This document shows, in pieces, positions 17,111 to 25,859 of a DNA stretch of 33,507 nucleotides (positions are counted from its first letter, which is position 1; every line of letters starts with the position of its first letter). Location of the stretch: contig JBBPYR010000009.1 of NCBI GenBank assembly GCA_038199755.1, positions 1 through 33,507 of the forward strand, given 5' to 3'. Under the pieces are notes generated by a model. That model was not told the origin of the DNA. It searched no databases and saw nothing but the letters and a program-made list of their open reading frames with translations. The stretch is from JBBPYR01 sp038199755 (GTDB lineage Bacteria > Chloroflexota > Ktedonobacteria > Ktedonobacterales > Ktedonobacteraceae). A program made the translations under genes and the position numbers.

Positions 17111-17731
17111 ATGGCAGGCGAGAACTTACACGATCTAAAAGCTCTGTTGAACGATGCAGAGATAATCAATGCATTACGCACAGACGAAAATTCTGTACAT
17201 TGGCACGTGTGTATTGCGTATCTTAAAATGTTTGTTGGAAATCGTTTTCCCTCTTTTTCCCACGAGACGATAGAAGATGCAGCTCAAGAAGCTATAATCC
17301 TTATCTATCGTAACTTCCCTACCTTTCGGCGCGACAGCAAATTTACTACCTGGATATCTGCTATCGCATTTCATCATGCGATAGACATACTACGCAAACA
17401 GAAAGGCAAGAATACTTGGGAAACGCAAGTATATGACAACCAGGATGAAGACAAAGATGTTCTTAGCCTGATTGCATCAAAAGAGGACCCGGTAAAATAT
17501 GTCTTGCATCAAGAACGTATGCAAGAGTTTAGGGTAGCCGTTGAAGAATTTCTCCGCAAGCGCCGCAAATCAACGAGAGACAGAGCAATTCTTGCTAAGA
17601 TTTTTCAGGGCCATAGCTATCAGCAAATCGCAGATGAACATGGTGTAGACGTTTCAGTAGTCGGTGCTGTTTACTACTCGCTGCGTAAATTCATGAAAGA
17701 GCAATCCAGTGGAGGAATGCCCAACAAGTAA
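17111..17731 (+). CDS. ECF-type sigma factor (divergent)
   Basis: 206 residues with AAAGGAG 8 nt before the ATG. Region 2 is recognisable in ETIEDAAQEAIILIYRNFPTF followed by FTTWISAIAFHHAIDILRK. Region 4 is at the C-terminus (ILAKIFQGHSYQQIADEHGVDVSVV). The linker is short and acidic. The protein is only distantly similar to the first ECF factor in this window. The gene is separated by 5 nt from a convergent gene for a double HxxxCxxC protein, which may be its antagonist. The usual ECF/anti-sigma arrangement is co-directional, so this convergent one is unusual. Confidence 0.85.
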   Translation: MAGENLHDLKALLNDAEIINALRTDENSVHWHVCIAYLKMFVGNRFPSFSHETIEDAAQEAIILIYRNFPTFRRDSKFTTWISAIAFHHAIDILRKQKGKNTWETQVYDNQDEDKDVLSLIASKEDPVKYVLHQERMQEFRVAVEEFLRKRRKSTRDRAILAKIFQGHSYQQIADEHGVDVSVVGAVYYSLRKFMKEQSSGGMPNK

Positions 17732-17736
17732 CGTTC

Positions 17737-18165
17737 TCACTCAGAATATTGGAGCCATTCATAGAGATTTTTGACGACTAGCTGACAGCTTTCACAGGAA
17801 CGTACATGATCGGCAAATTGAGGAAAGCGGCTATCTGCCGCTGCTACTCCTTGTTGCTCTAATGTCTCAACATAGGCAGGGATGTCTTGCTTCAGGGTAG
17901 TATGCATGATTGCAGTAAGTTTTGTCAACAGGCCAAGAGCGGGTTCTTCAGGTTCGCCGTGCTCTTTGCTATATGCAACCACTTCACGTAAGTAGTGTTC
18001 CAACACAGTCTGACAGGCTATACAACTAGCCAAGTGATCCCACACGTCCTGCTGGAAAGAGTCCTGTTGCTCATCCAGAATCATAGCCACTAATTGCTTA
18101 ACAACATGAGGGGGATTTATTAACTCCTCGGTAATATACTCGGGGAATACTGCTGTATATTTCAT
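17737..18165 (-). CDS. Soluble double-HxxxCxxC zinc protein, anti-sigma-like
   Basis: 142 residues, start supported by GGAGAAG. Two copies of the zinc-binding anti-sigma (ZAS) signature are visible: His44-Cys48-Cys51 (DHLASCIAC) and His120-Cys124-Cys127 (DHVRSCESC), separated by about 75 mostly helical residues. There is no transmembrane segment, so it should be cytosolic. ZAS proteins bind ECF sigma factors and often respond to redox or metal. The adjacent convergent ECF gene is the obvious partner, but binding is inferred. The internal duplication could make a two-site or two-partner regulator. The rest of the protein is not recognised. Confidence 0.7.
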   Translation of the reverse strand: MKYTAVFPEYITEELINPPHVVKQLVAMILDEQQDSFQQDVWDHLASCIACQTVLEHYLREVVAYSKEHGEPEEPALGLLTKLTAIMHTTLKQDIPAYVETLEQQGVAAADSRFPQFADHVRSCESCQLVVKNLYEWLQYSE

Positions 18166-18517
18166 GTTTCTTCTCCGTTAGAAAACAAAATGGTTCATTT
18201 CACCACAATTTGTCATTTCTACACTAAAGAACACACAATGTTTTTTATTTCTACTGAGTAACTACGTCACAATACAAATGATACTCTAACAATTCATGTA
18301 GTGCTTCTGGGGTTAACGTTTCAATCCTGATACACTGAACACCTAGTACCTCATTCTTATTTCTTATCTAATTAGACGCAGAATCATGGCTTACGCTTGA
18401 CGGATTTTCATAACACGTGTATAACATCTGTATAGCATTTGTCATGATTCATATCGCGCAGGTTCCTGTAGGTCGTGACGACACACACAAATGGTAACAC
18501 TCTTAGGGAAGTGTATA
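18166..18517. other. AT-rich divergent intergenic region
   Basis: About 350 nt between the zinc protein gene and the second NB-ARC gene. No ORF or strong hairpin was seen. Variants of TGTATA (18418-18440) recall the TTGTATAGGA repeat upstream of the second ECF gene. Promoters for both flanking genes should lie here but none is clear. Confidence 0.3.
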
Positions 18518-21481
18518 ATGAATCATGAGGAACCATCTACTAAGAAACATTTCGGGGCAACACTCCGTTTCGAACGGGAAAGACGGAATTGGTCACAAAA
18601 GGAAATGGCCGATAAAATAGAGACCAATCAAGTGACAGTTAGTCGCTGGGAGCAAGGCGTCTCTACACCGGGTCCCTATTTTCGGCAGAAACTTGCGAAT
18701 TTGTTCGGAAAGTCATTTGAAGCTCTTGGCGTAGTTGAAGAGGCTACGACTAAAGAGAAACTGCCATTGTGGAACGTCCCTTATCATCGCAATCAGTTTT
18801 TCACAGGCAGGGAAGAGGTACTCTCTTCTTTACATGACCACTTTCAGGGCAATGAAGCAAGAGCACTAACACAGATACAAGCCATCAGCGGTCTTGGTGG
18901 CATCGGGAAAACCCAAATCGCGCTTGAGTACGCCTATCGTTACCATCGTCACTATCCGGCAACACTGTGGTTTACGGCGTCTTCTTATGAGTCACTCAAC
19001 AATGATATGAATCAGTTCGCAACACTGCTCAATTTAGTAGTGCAGAAAGACTCAACCAGACATATCGTTTTTGCAGCTATCAAACGCTGGCTCGCAGCCA
19101 ATGACCACTGGCTTCTTATCCTGGACAATGTGACCGATCTTAAACTGATTCGCGATTTTCTACCTACGCAAGGTACAGGCAGTATTCTCATTACAACGCG
19201 TCAACAAGCATTGGGCTCGTTTGCCCAAAATATTGCGGTGGAAAAAATGGTAGTTGATGAAGGCATAACGTTTTTGTTGCGACGCACACAGGTATTTAGG
19301 TCTCCTGCACCGGAGATACTTTCTGAACATGAGGGACGAACCTTGGCAGCTGAGATCGTGCGTGAGCTAGACGGTCTGCCATTGGCACTCGACCAGGCAG
19401 CAGCCTATATTGAAGAGACCAGGTGTGGCTTCTCCGCCTACCTGGAGCTTTATCGTACCCATCGCAGAGAACTGCTGCTGCACAGAGGCAGATCACCCAT
19501 GGAACACCCCGACTCTGTTACCGCAACATGGTCTGTCTCCTTTAAGCAAATACGACAAGAGAGCCCTGCCGCCGCCGAATTGCTCCGCTTGCTAGTATTC
19601 TTCAACGCCGAAGATATTCCAGAAGAGGTCATCCTCGATGGCTATGCTGAGTTAGGTACCACACTAAAGCCAGTGGTCAGCAATCCGCTAGCGATGAACG
19701 CAACCATTGAGTTATTATTGCAGTACTCATTATTGCGTCGCACACCAGAAAAAAAGACCCTCAGCATTCATCCCCTCGTGCAGGCAGTGTTCAGAGACGA
19801 GATGAATGGCACGGAACAACGCCTGTGGGCGAAACGCACCCTACAAATCCTCAACAAGGCATTCCCCGATGTGACCCTGACACCGGACAATTTGCAGCAG
19901 TGCCAACGACTCATTTCGCATGTACAAACAAGCGCGACCGCTATTACCTTGTATGCTCTTTTCGAACCAGAAGCTGCCCGCTTGCTCCACCGCGCAGCAA
20001 ACTACCTGATTGTGCGTGCGTACTATGAGCAAGCAGAAAAGCTGCTTAAGGATGCGTTAACTATACTTGAGCACATTTTCCGACCAACTCATCCAGACTT
20101 TGCCGCGATCATGAATGATCTCGGGATGCTCTATATCACCCAGGGGAGGTATCAACAAGCTGCACAATATTTGCAGAAAGCATTAGAGATTCGCCTACAC
20201 AATCCTGGACTCGATCATCCCGATACTGCAACCAGCCTGCATAATCTCGCTATTCTCTCCTTTGCGCAAGGAAAATATGCAGACGCAGAACGCTATCACC
20301 GACAAGCCCTAGAAATTCGACAAAAAGCTCTTCCGCCCAATGTCCTTGACCGGGCAAAAGGCCTGAGTAGCTTCGCAGAATTATTAACGGCACAAGGGAA
20401 GTATGAAGACGCTGAAAAGCTCTATGAAGAAGCTCTAAGCATTCAGAAGCAGATGCTAAAACCAGACCATCTTGACCTGGCCAGGACGCTCAATAACCGA
20501 GCATTGCTGCACCGCTTCAAAGGCGAATACGCGAAAGCTGAAACGCTCTATATACAAATCCTGGATACTCAAATGAGTGTATTAGGTGACAACCACCCCG
20601 AAGTGGCTCAAACCTACTACAATCAAGCCCGTTTGTATCGCGCACAAGGGAGATATCCACAAGCTGAGGAATTATATCAAAAAGCTCGTGCTATTCGTGA
20701 GGAAGTCTTTGGACTAAGCCATCCACAAGTGGCACAAAGCTATTATGGTCTGGCAAAACTCTACAATTCACAAGGGGACTACCAACTAGCCGAGGAGTAT
20801 TGCCAAAGAGCATTGAACATCCAGGAACAACTGCTAGGGAGCGATCATCCCGATGTTGCGAATACGCTTGGTATCTTGGGAAAAATATACGTTGCACAAC
20901 ACAGATTTGAGGAAGCGTCTACCGCAAATGATCGGGCGTTAGCAATTCGTGAGAGAATATCGGACTCCGATCATCCACATATTGCACTTATTAGCAATAA
21001 TTTGGCCGAGATACTGCAAACACAAGGCAAGTTACATGAAGCGAGACTCTGCGCAGAGAGAGCATTGGAAATTCACAAAAAGGCACTTGGCCCTACTCAT
21101 TCCTATGTGGCCTATAGCTTGAACAGGTTAGGCGAAAATTACTTTTTGGAGCAAGACTATGTTCAGGCCGAGCACTACTTCACGCAGGCACTCTCCTTAC
21201 GAAAGGAGTGTCTCGGTCCTGTGCATCCACGTGTTGCTAGCAGCTCTCAAAATTTAGCTCGCTTCTACGTTGCTCTTGGTCGTTATGAAGAAGCCGAACG
21301 ATTGTACAATGAGGCACTCACTATACGCGCAAATGCCTCGAAACAAGATTATCCCGCACTCATCACTACCTTAGAATTGTATGCTTCCCTTCTCCATACC
21401 ATAGGAAGAGAAAAACAAGCTCAAGAGTTTGAAGAGCGCATCGCGACAATTAACGCAAAACCCACCAAACCACAGTTATGA
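18518..21481 (+). CDS. XRE HTH-NB-ARC-TPR regulatory/STAND protein (second copy type)
   Basis: 987 residues from ATG 18518, which has AGGGAAG 6 nt upstream. The ATG at 18491 lacks a ribosome site. Residues 11-65 are an XRE-type HTH (WSQKEMADKIETNQVTVSRW). NB-ARC follows with Walker A GLGGIGKT (125-132), Walker B LLILDNV (199-205), SILITTRQQ and LDGLPLALDQ. From about residue 500 to 970 there are roughly eleven TPR units of 42 residues, each with a YxxAExxYxxAL helix and a DHPDVAxxLxxLA-like second helix. Architecture and motifs parallel the leftward 741-residue protein, but the TPR array is about twice as long. Likely a ligand-gated ATPase switch. Target and ligand are unknown, and roles in transcription control or defence are both possible. 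Confidence 0.9.
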   Translation: MNHEEPSTKKHFGATLRFERERRNWSQKEMADKIETNQVTVSRWEQGVSTPGPYFRQKLANLFGKSFEALGVVEEATTKEKLPLWNVPYHRNQFFTGREEVLSSLHDHFQGNEARALTQIQAISGLGGIGKTQIALEYAYRYHRHYPATLWFTASSYESLNNDMNQFATLLNLVVQKDSTRHIVFAAIKRWLAANDHWLLILDNVTDLKLIRDFLPTQGTGSILITTRQQALGSFAQNIAVEKMVVDEGITFLLRRTQVFRSPAPEILSEHEGRTLAAEIVRELDGLPLALDQAAAYIEETRCGFSAYLELYRTHRRELLLHRGRSPMEHPDSVTATWSVSFKQIRQESPAAAELLRLLVFFNAEDIPEEVILDGYAELGTTLKPVVSNPLAMNATIELLLQYSLLRRTPEKKTLSIHPLVQAVFRDEMNGTEQRLWAKRTLQILNKAFPDVTLTPDNLQQCQRLISHVQTSATAITLYALFEPEAARLLHRAANYLIVRAYYEQAEKLLKDALTILEHIFRPTHPDFAAIMNDLGMLYITQGRYQQAAQYLQKALEIRLHNPGLDHPDTATSLHNLAILSFAQGKYADAERYHRQALEIRQKALPPNVLDRAKGLSSFAELLTAQGKYEDAEKLYEEALSIQKQMLKPDHLDLARTLNNRALLHRFKGEYAKAETLYIQILDTQMSVLGDNHPEVAQTYYNQARLYRAQGRYPQAEELYQKARAIREEVFGLSHPQVAQSYYGLAKLYNSQGDYQLAEEYCQRALNIQEQLLGSDHPDVANTLGILGKIYVAQHRFEEASTANDRALAIRERISDSDHPHIALISNNLAEILQTQGKLHEARLCAERALEIHKKALGPTHSYVAYSLNRLGENYFLEQDYVQAEHYFTQALSLRKECLGPVHPRVASSSQNLARFYVALGRYEEAERLYNEALTIRANASKQDYPALITTLELYASLLHTIGREKQAQEFEERIATINAKPTKPQL

Positions 21482-21587
21482 CCCGGAAATGAGAGAGATT
21501 CACACTGATTGCCTGGTCTCTATTTATTTTCCTTCGCAACCCTTACCTTTGTTCTTAGCATAATTTTGTATGATTTGAGTAGTAGGA

Positions 21588-22181
21588 ATGAAAAAGATTG
21601 TTATTATTGGCTCTCCGGGAGCCGGAAAATCGACCTTGGCACAAAAACTGGGTCGTGAACTCAATATTGAAGTCTTCCACCTGGACCGCTATTTCTGGAG
21701 ACCAGGTTGGAAAGAGTATTCCCGACAGGAGCGTATCAAGATTGAGCAACAACATATCCTTACGAACCCCCAATGGATCGTTGAAGGCAGCTATTTCGGC
21801 TCCTCAGATAACCGTCTGCATGCAGCCGATACCATTATTTTCCTTGATACACCTTGTCTTCAGTGTCTCTACCGTGTAATCACACGACACATTAAGTGGC
21901 ATGGATGCACACGCTCCGACCTCCCTGACGAATGTACAGATAGGCTTGATGTGCTTCGGGTTGCAAAAATTCTCTATTTCCCATATAAGTATCGGAAATG
22001 GATACTAACCAAGGGCAAAGAACTCGAACAACAGGCAAAAAATACATCATCCGAAAAAAATTTCTTTATACTTACATCGAGTAAACAATCACAAGAGTTT
22101 CTCGACAACCTGAAGTCGGCTGTATCCGAAGCAGAACCTACATCTGCTCAACAAACTCTGACATACGCAAACACATACTAA
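21588..22181 (+). CDS. P-loop kinase-like protein, FlaR/topology-modulation family (copy 1)
   Basis: 197 residues starting MKKIVIIGSPGAGKST with Walker A GSPGAGKST (8-16). Family features follow: FHLDRYFWRPGW, a QWIVEGSY segment and DTIIFLDTP as the Walker-B-like strand. These proteins are annotated as DNA topology modulation (FlaR) proteins or adenylate-kinase-like AAA_17 enzymes. Substrate and biological role are unsettled. The ribosome site is weak (AGGA close to the ATG). The C-terminal 40 residues are variable. A paralogue lies 300 nt downstream on the same strand, and a hairpin separates them. Confidence 0.75.
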   Translation: MKKIVIIGSPGAGKSTLAQKLGRELNIEVFHLDRYFWRPGWKEYSRQERIKIEQQHILTNPQWIVEGSYFGSSDNRLHAADTIIFLDTPCLQCLYRVITRHIKWHGCTRSDLPDECTDRLDVLRVAKILYFPYKYRKWILTKGKELEQQAKNTSSEKNFFILTSSKQSQEFLDNLKSAVSEAEPTSAQQTLTYANTY

Positions 22182-22204
22182 ATATCACATCCAGTAAACA
22201 TAAA

Positions 22205-22259
22205 GTATCCTAAAATTTTTGCGTAAACAGTTACGTTACCACGCGAAATTTTAGGATAC
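22205..22259. terminator. Hairpin between the two FlaR-like genes
   Basis: GTATCCTAAAATTT (22205-22218) matches its complement at 22246-22259 exactly. GCGT (22221-22224) pairs with ACGC (22241-22244) inside, leaving a 16-nt loop. It starts 24 nt after the first gene's stop, so the two paralogues are probably separate transcripts. Confidence 0.65.
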
Positions 22260-22488
22260 CCGTTATATCTGTCTCTCTCCATTTTTTGCCGCTCCCCTAA
22301 CAACGTCTAATATACTACTACTCGTGTATTGCCTTCTCACATTATTGTCTTCTGCATATAAGAATATCAGAACAAATGCACCAACATTCGCCATAATCAT
22401 GTTATTAAGCATATGAGCGGTGACGCATCTTGATTGCTTAGCAGCAATTGTTTTTGTTTTATTCTTGTATTATGAAGGCAAAAGTACG

Positions 22489-23067
22489 ATGAAAAAGATT
22501 GTGATTATTGGCTGCCCGGGAGCCGGAAAATCGACGTTGGCACAAAAGCTAGGCTCTGTCCTCAATATTCATGTCTACCACCTCGACTACTACTTCTGGC
22601 AAAAAGGCTGGAAAGAGCGGTCCAAAGAAGCTAGAATTGAGATTGAACGACAGCAAATCCTTGCCAGACATCAATGGCTCATCGAAGGATGTTACCTCAG
22701 TACCTCAGAAAGTCGTCTTCGTGAGGCAGATACTATTATCCTACTAGATACACCACCTTTACTTTGTGCTTTGCGAGCATTGAAACGGTCTATCTCGTTG
22801 TATGGTTGTACACGACCAGATTTACCTCCGGGTTGTACCGAGCGCTTCAGTCTAGCTTTCATTAAGAAAATTCTGTTTTTCCCCTATCATGAGCGTCAAC
22901 AGCTCTTAACAAAAATTGCGGAAATTGAGACTCATCAAGTAGAGGAGCCCAATCAAAAGACAATTATCAGGTTGCAATCGAGGAAACAAGTGGAAAACTT
23001 TTTACGCTTACAAGCTAATGAGCAACAAGAAGAATACACACCTACAAATCACAAGCTTGTGTGTTAA
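22489..23067 (+). CDS. P-loop kinase-like protein, FlaR/topology-modulation family (copy 2)
   Basis: 192 residues from ATG 22489 (GAAGG 10 nt upstream). A start 69 nt earlier adds a hydrophobic stretch absent from copy 1 and is rejected. It is clearly paralogous to copy 1 over its whole length: MKKIVIIGCPGAGKST, HLDYYFWQKGW, QWLIEGCYL, DTIILLDTP, YGCTRPDLPPGCTER. Walker A has Cys in place of Ser. A tandem duplication with moderate divergence is the simplest history. Function is as uncertain as for copy 1. The 3' end faces the lactonase gene. Confidence 0.75.
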   Translation: MKKIVIIGCPGAGKSTLAQKLGSVLNIHVYHLDYYFWQKGWKERSKEARIEIERQQILARHQWLIEGCYLSTSESRLREADTIILLDTPPLLCALRALKRSISLYGCTRPDLPPGCTERFSLAFIKKILFFPYHERQQLLTKIAEIETHQVEEPNQKTIIRLQSRKQVENFLRLQANEQQEEYTPTNHKLVC

Positions 23068-23079
23068 ATGTTACACAAG
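23056..23079. terminator. Small inverted repeat at convergent gene ends
   Basis: CTTGTGT (23056-23062) and ACACAAG (23073-23079) flank the stop codon of the FlaR-like copy 2. It lies 22 nt from the end of the convergent lactonase gene and may act as a weak shared terminator. Confidence 0.35.
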
Positions 23080-23100
23080 ACCAAATGAGGGGCAATATGA

Positions 23101-23964
23101 TTATAGCTGATAAATGCGGCGCGCATTCTCGGACCAGAACTTCCGCTGCGCAGAGGTAGACAGATGAGCGGTCAGGACATCAACCGTTTCGACCCAACGC
23201 TGATAGGATGATGCCAGCAGCATAACAGGCCAATCACCGCCAAACATGACGCGGTCCTCCCCAAAAGCATTGAGAACATGTTGTACATAGGGGGCAATAT
23301 CCTCTCTTGTCCACTGTTGATGATCGGCCTCCGTCACCATGCCACTAATCTTGCAAGCAACATTGGGCAAGCTCGCGAGTTCTTGCATATGCGCTCTCCA
23401 GGGATCGAGAGCATGCTGGCGTATGTCAGGTTTGCCGACATGGTCAAGCACAAAACGCGTGTCAGGGCATCGTCGGACCAGCTCAATCACATCGGGGAGT
23501 TGTGGGTGAATAATACAAATATCAAATGAGAGATCATAGTCAGCAAGCAGTTGTATGTCGCGCACAAAGGCTGGCTGCAAACAAAAACCCGCCATCGTCT
23601 CATCCTGAAGATTACGGCGCACCCCTTTAATGCGCCCATCTAGTGCTCGCAATGCCTCCAAATAAGCGCGAAGCGCGGTGCCTTCCCCAATCGGTGCTGC
23701 CGCAACAATACCCTGTATACGTGGGCTGCGCGAGTTCTGTTGTGCTTGCTGCGCCACCGCGCGTGCTTCATGCAACATCTCTTCAGGAATGACATTCACC
23801 TCAACATAGATGATAGCTTCTATGGGCAGACCCATCGTTTGCTCTTGATAATCTTGTATCGTATAGGGACGACGAAGCAGCGGTATCTCATCTAGCCATG
23901 GCATATGTAAACGCGTAGGGTCCCAAAGATGGACGTGAGTATCAACGATTGGCAATGCAGGCAT
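23101..23964 (-). CDS. Amidohydrolase-family sugar lactonase, probable L-fuconolactonase
   Basis: 287-residue TIM-barrel hydrolase of the amidohydrolase_2 (PDC lactonase/fuconolactonase) group. Predicted to open L-fucono-lactone to L-fuconate. The metal/catalytic signature is intact: His10 and His12 in VDTHVHLWD, His153 (IIHPQLPD), His175 (VLDHVGKPD) and Asp244 (FGGDWP). KGVRRNLQDE near residue 113 is typical of sugar lactonases in this family. It is the last gene of a leftward operon behind an aldo/keto reductase, SDR and fuconate dehydratase, which supports the substrate assignment. Activity on related aldonolactones such as L-rhamnono- or D-arabinono-lactone is possible. Confidence 0.8.
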   Translation of the reverse strand: MPALPIVDTHVHLWDPTRLHMPWLDEIPLLRRPYTIQDYQEQTMGLPIEAIIYVEVNVIPEEMLHEARAVAQQAQQNSRSPRIQGIVAAAPIGEGTALRAYLEALRALDGRIKGVRRNLQDETMAGFCLQPAFVRDIQLLADYDLSFDICIIHPQLPDVIELVRRCPDTRFVLDHVGKPDIRQHALDPWRAHMQELASLPNVACKISGMVTEADHQQWTREDIAPYVQHVLNAFGEDRVMFGGDWPVMLLASSYQRWVETVDVLTAHLSTSAQRKFWSENARRIYQL

Positions 23965-23993
23965 GGCAACATCGTCCTTTCCTCTCGAGTATG

Positions 23994-24923
23994 CTATATC
24001 CGCTCAAGTTCTGCCCATAACTCGGCAGGCACAGGATAATCGGCCAGCGTTATGGTTTCAGCGAGCCGTTGTGGATGACTGATACCGATAATAGTTGAGG
24101 CGATACGTGGATCGCGTAGAGAGAACTGTAAAGCGGTCGCAGCCAAAGGCACCTGATAGCGATTGCACAGTGCCTCCAATCGATAAGCGCGATCCAGCAA
24201 TTGCTGGGGAGCATCACTATACATATAGCGTGGATAGACGGAAGGCCCTTTCGCTAGAATGCCACTGCCATATGGTGCGGCATTCACCGCAGCGACACCA
24301 TGCTGCTGACACACATCCCAGAAAGAAGCGGCTTCGTTATTGAGCAGGGTATAACGGTTATGTGAGATCGCCACCTCAAAAAGATCGGTTTCCACGAAGC
24401 GTTTCATCAGGTCGATAGGTCCACCAGCTACCCCAAGGTGAGCAATGAGCCCTTCGGCTTGGCATCGTTGCAGCACCTCAACGGGTCCACCAAGGGCCAT
24501 AGCTTGCTCAAAGCTAATATGTTCGGGGTCATGGAGATAGAGCAATGGCAGTTGCGCTAAACCGAGTAGCCGTAAACTGCGTTCAATGCTATGGCGCATC
24601 TGCTCCCCACTGAACTCGCCTGTGTGCAAATCGCGATCAGCCTTGCTTGCCAACACAAAGCCTGGGGGCACTCCACCCAATTCACGCAGCACAAGACCTA
24701 GGCGACGTTCGCTCTCGCCATCACCATAAGAAGCTGCGGTATCCACGAAATTAATAGGGCCAGCAAAGATGGCGCGAATGGTGGCCAGTGCCTGCTCTTC
24801 ATTGACGGAATAGGCAAATGTCTCTGGCATATCACCTAATGGGGCACAACCGATACACAGAGGGGAGACCTGTAGTCCAGTCTTGCCCAATGCACGCAGC
24901 GAAAATGGTGCTTCTGTCATCAT
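23994..24923 (-). CDS. Aldo/keto reductase, probable L-fucose (D-threo-aldose) 1-dehydrogenase
   Basis: 309 residues of the AKR superfamily in the D-threo-aldose 1-dehydrogenase branch. It would oxidise L-fucose to the lactone with NAD(P)+. The catalytic tetrad is visible as Asp61 and Tyr66 (FVDTAASYGDG), Lys94 (LASKAD) and His131 (LYLHDPEH). Two ATGs adjoin: GAGGAG is only 2 nt from the first but 5 nt from the second (24920), so the true start may be Met2. It sits between the SDR and lactonase genes, 29 nt from the latter. Family members vary in sugar preference, so L-fucose is inferred from operon context. Confidence 0.78.
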   Translation of the reverse strand: MMTEAPFSLRALGKTGLQVSPLCIGCAPLGDMPETFAYSVNEEQALATIRAIFAGPINFVDTAASYGDGESERRLGLVLRELGGVPPGFVLASKADRDLHTGEFSGEQMRHSIERSLRLLGLAQLPLLYLHDPEHISFEQAMALGGPVEVLQRCQAEGLIAHLGVAGGPIDLMKRFVETDLFEVAISHNRYTLLNNEAASFWDVCQQHGVAAVNAAPYGSGILAKGPSVYPRYMYSDAPQQLLDRAYRLEALCNRYQVPLAATALQFSLRDPRIASTIIGISHPQRLAETITLADYPVPAELWAELERI

Positions 24924-24936
24924 AACTCCTCAGTAG

Positions 24937-25008
24937 GGATGCCTCTGGTGGGCATCCAATTAGACATCCAACGTGGGCATTCAATGTAGACATCCAATAT
25001 CGGCATCC
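24937..25008 (-). repeat. Tandem 13-nt repeats between SDR and AKR genes
   Basis: On the minus strand a unit of 12-13 nt built on TTGGATGYC recurs about four to five times, with variants TTGGATGTC and TTGAATGCC. On the plus strand this appears as two 25-26-nt units (24950-24974 and 24975-25000). At the ends GGATGCC (24937-24943) can pair with GGCATCC (24951-24957 or 25002-25008). The array fills the intergenic gap inside the operon. Confidence 0.7.
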
Positions 25009-25015
25009 TTTGCGT

Positions 25016-25795
25016 TTATTTCGCGGTCCAGCCGCCATCAATCACAAGGGTAGAGCCAGTCACGAAGGCAGCTTCATCAGAGGCAAGATACAGGGCGGCG
25101 TGAGCAATTTCGTCAGGCCGTCCCATGCGTCCAAGCGGTTGGCGCGCATGCAATTGTTGGCGCACCTCATCCTCGCGCCCGGCGAAACTGCGTGCTAAGT
25201 ACCCCTCTACAAAGGGTGTGTGGACAGTTCCTGGACAAATGGCGTTACAGCGAATACCCTTCGTCACAAAGTCGATAGCAATTGAGCGGGTCATACTGAT
25301 CACGGCACCCTTACTAGCACTATAGGGGAAACGTTGCTCAAGCCCAATCATGCCCGCAACAGAAGCCATATTGACCAGCACGCCCCCAGGTGGATTCTGC
25401 GCCAGCATTTGCATCACGCCATACTTGGCACAGAGGAAGACACCCTTCGCATTCACCCCCATTACGCGATCCCAATCATCTGCACTTGTCTCCAAAACAG
25501 TTCCCACATGGCTGACACCCGCATTATTGACCAGGATGTCAAAGTGTCCGTAATCCTGTGAAATAGCGGCGAAGGTGGTACGAATCTGCTCCTCGTCTCG
25601 CACGTCAAGCTGCAAAGCCTGCGCCTTGCCATCTTGTGTATGTATCTCCGTGGCAACCTGCGTAGCTGCCTCTATCTGAATGTCCGCAACGAGCACAAAC
25701 GCTCCTTGTTTGGCATAGAGTAGCGCGATTTCGCGCCCAATGCCAGAGCCTGCTCCCGTCACCAGCGCAACTTTGTTATCCAGTCGCAACATCAT
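25016..25795 (-). CDS. Short-chain dehydrogenase/reductase, probable 2-keto-3-deoxy-L-fuconate dehydrogenase
   Basis: 259-residue classical SDR. TGAGSGIG (13-20) binds the nucleotide, and Asp38 at the end of the second strand suggests NAD+ preference. NNAG (90-93), Ser145, Tyr158 and Lys162 (YSASK) complete the catalytic set. The start has AAGGAG 5 nt upstream. In the non-phosphorylating L-fucose route an SDR oxidises 2-keto-3-deoxy-L-fuconate at C4. Another SDR can serve as L-fucose 1-dehydrogenase, so this protein and the neighbouring AKR could in principle have swapped roles. Position directly after the fuconate dehydratase favours the ketodeoxyfuconate step. Confidence 0.8.
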   Translation of the reverse strand: MMLRLDNKVALVTGAGSGIGREIALLYAKQGAFVLVADIQIEAATQVATEIHTQDGKAQALQLDVRDEEQIRTTFAAISQDYGHFDILVNNAGVSHVGTVLETSADDWDRVMGVNAKGVFLCAKYGVMQMLAQNPPGGVLVNMASVAGMIGLEQRFPYSASKGAVISMTRSIAIDFVTKGIRCNAICPGTVHTPFVEGYLARSFAGREDEVRQQLHARQPLGRMGRPDEIAHAALYLASDEAAFVTGSTLVIDGGWTAK

Positions 25796-25859
25796 TGGTC
25801 TCCTTTTGTCGCTTGCAAAAACTATACCTGCTATCTTTTCACATCAAAGCTATTTTATC

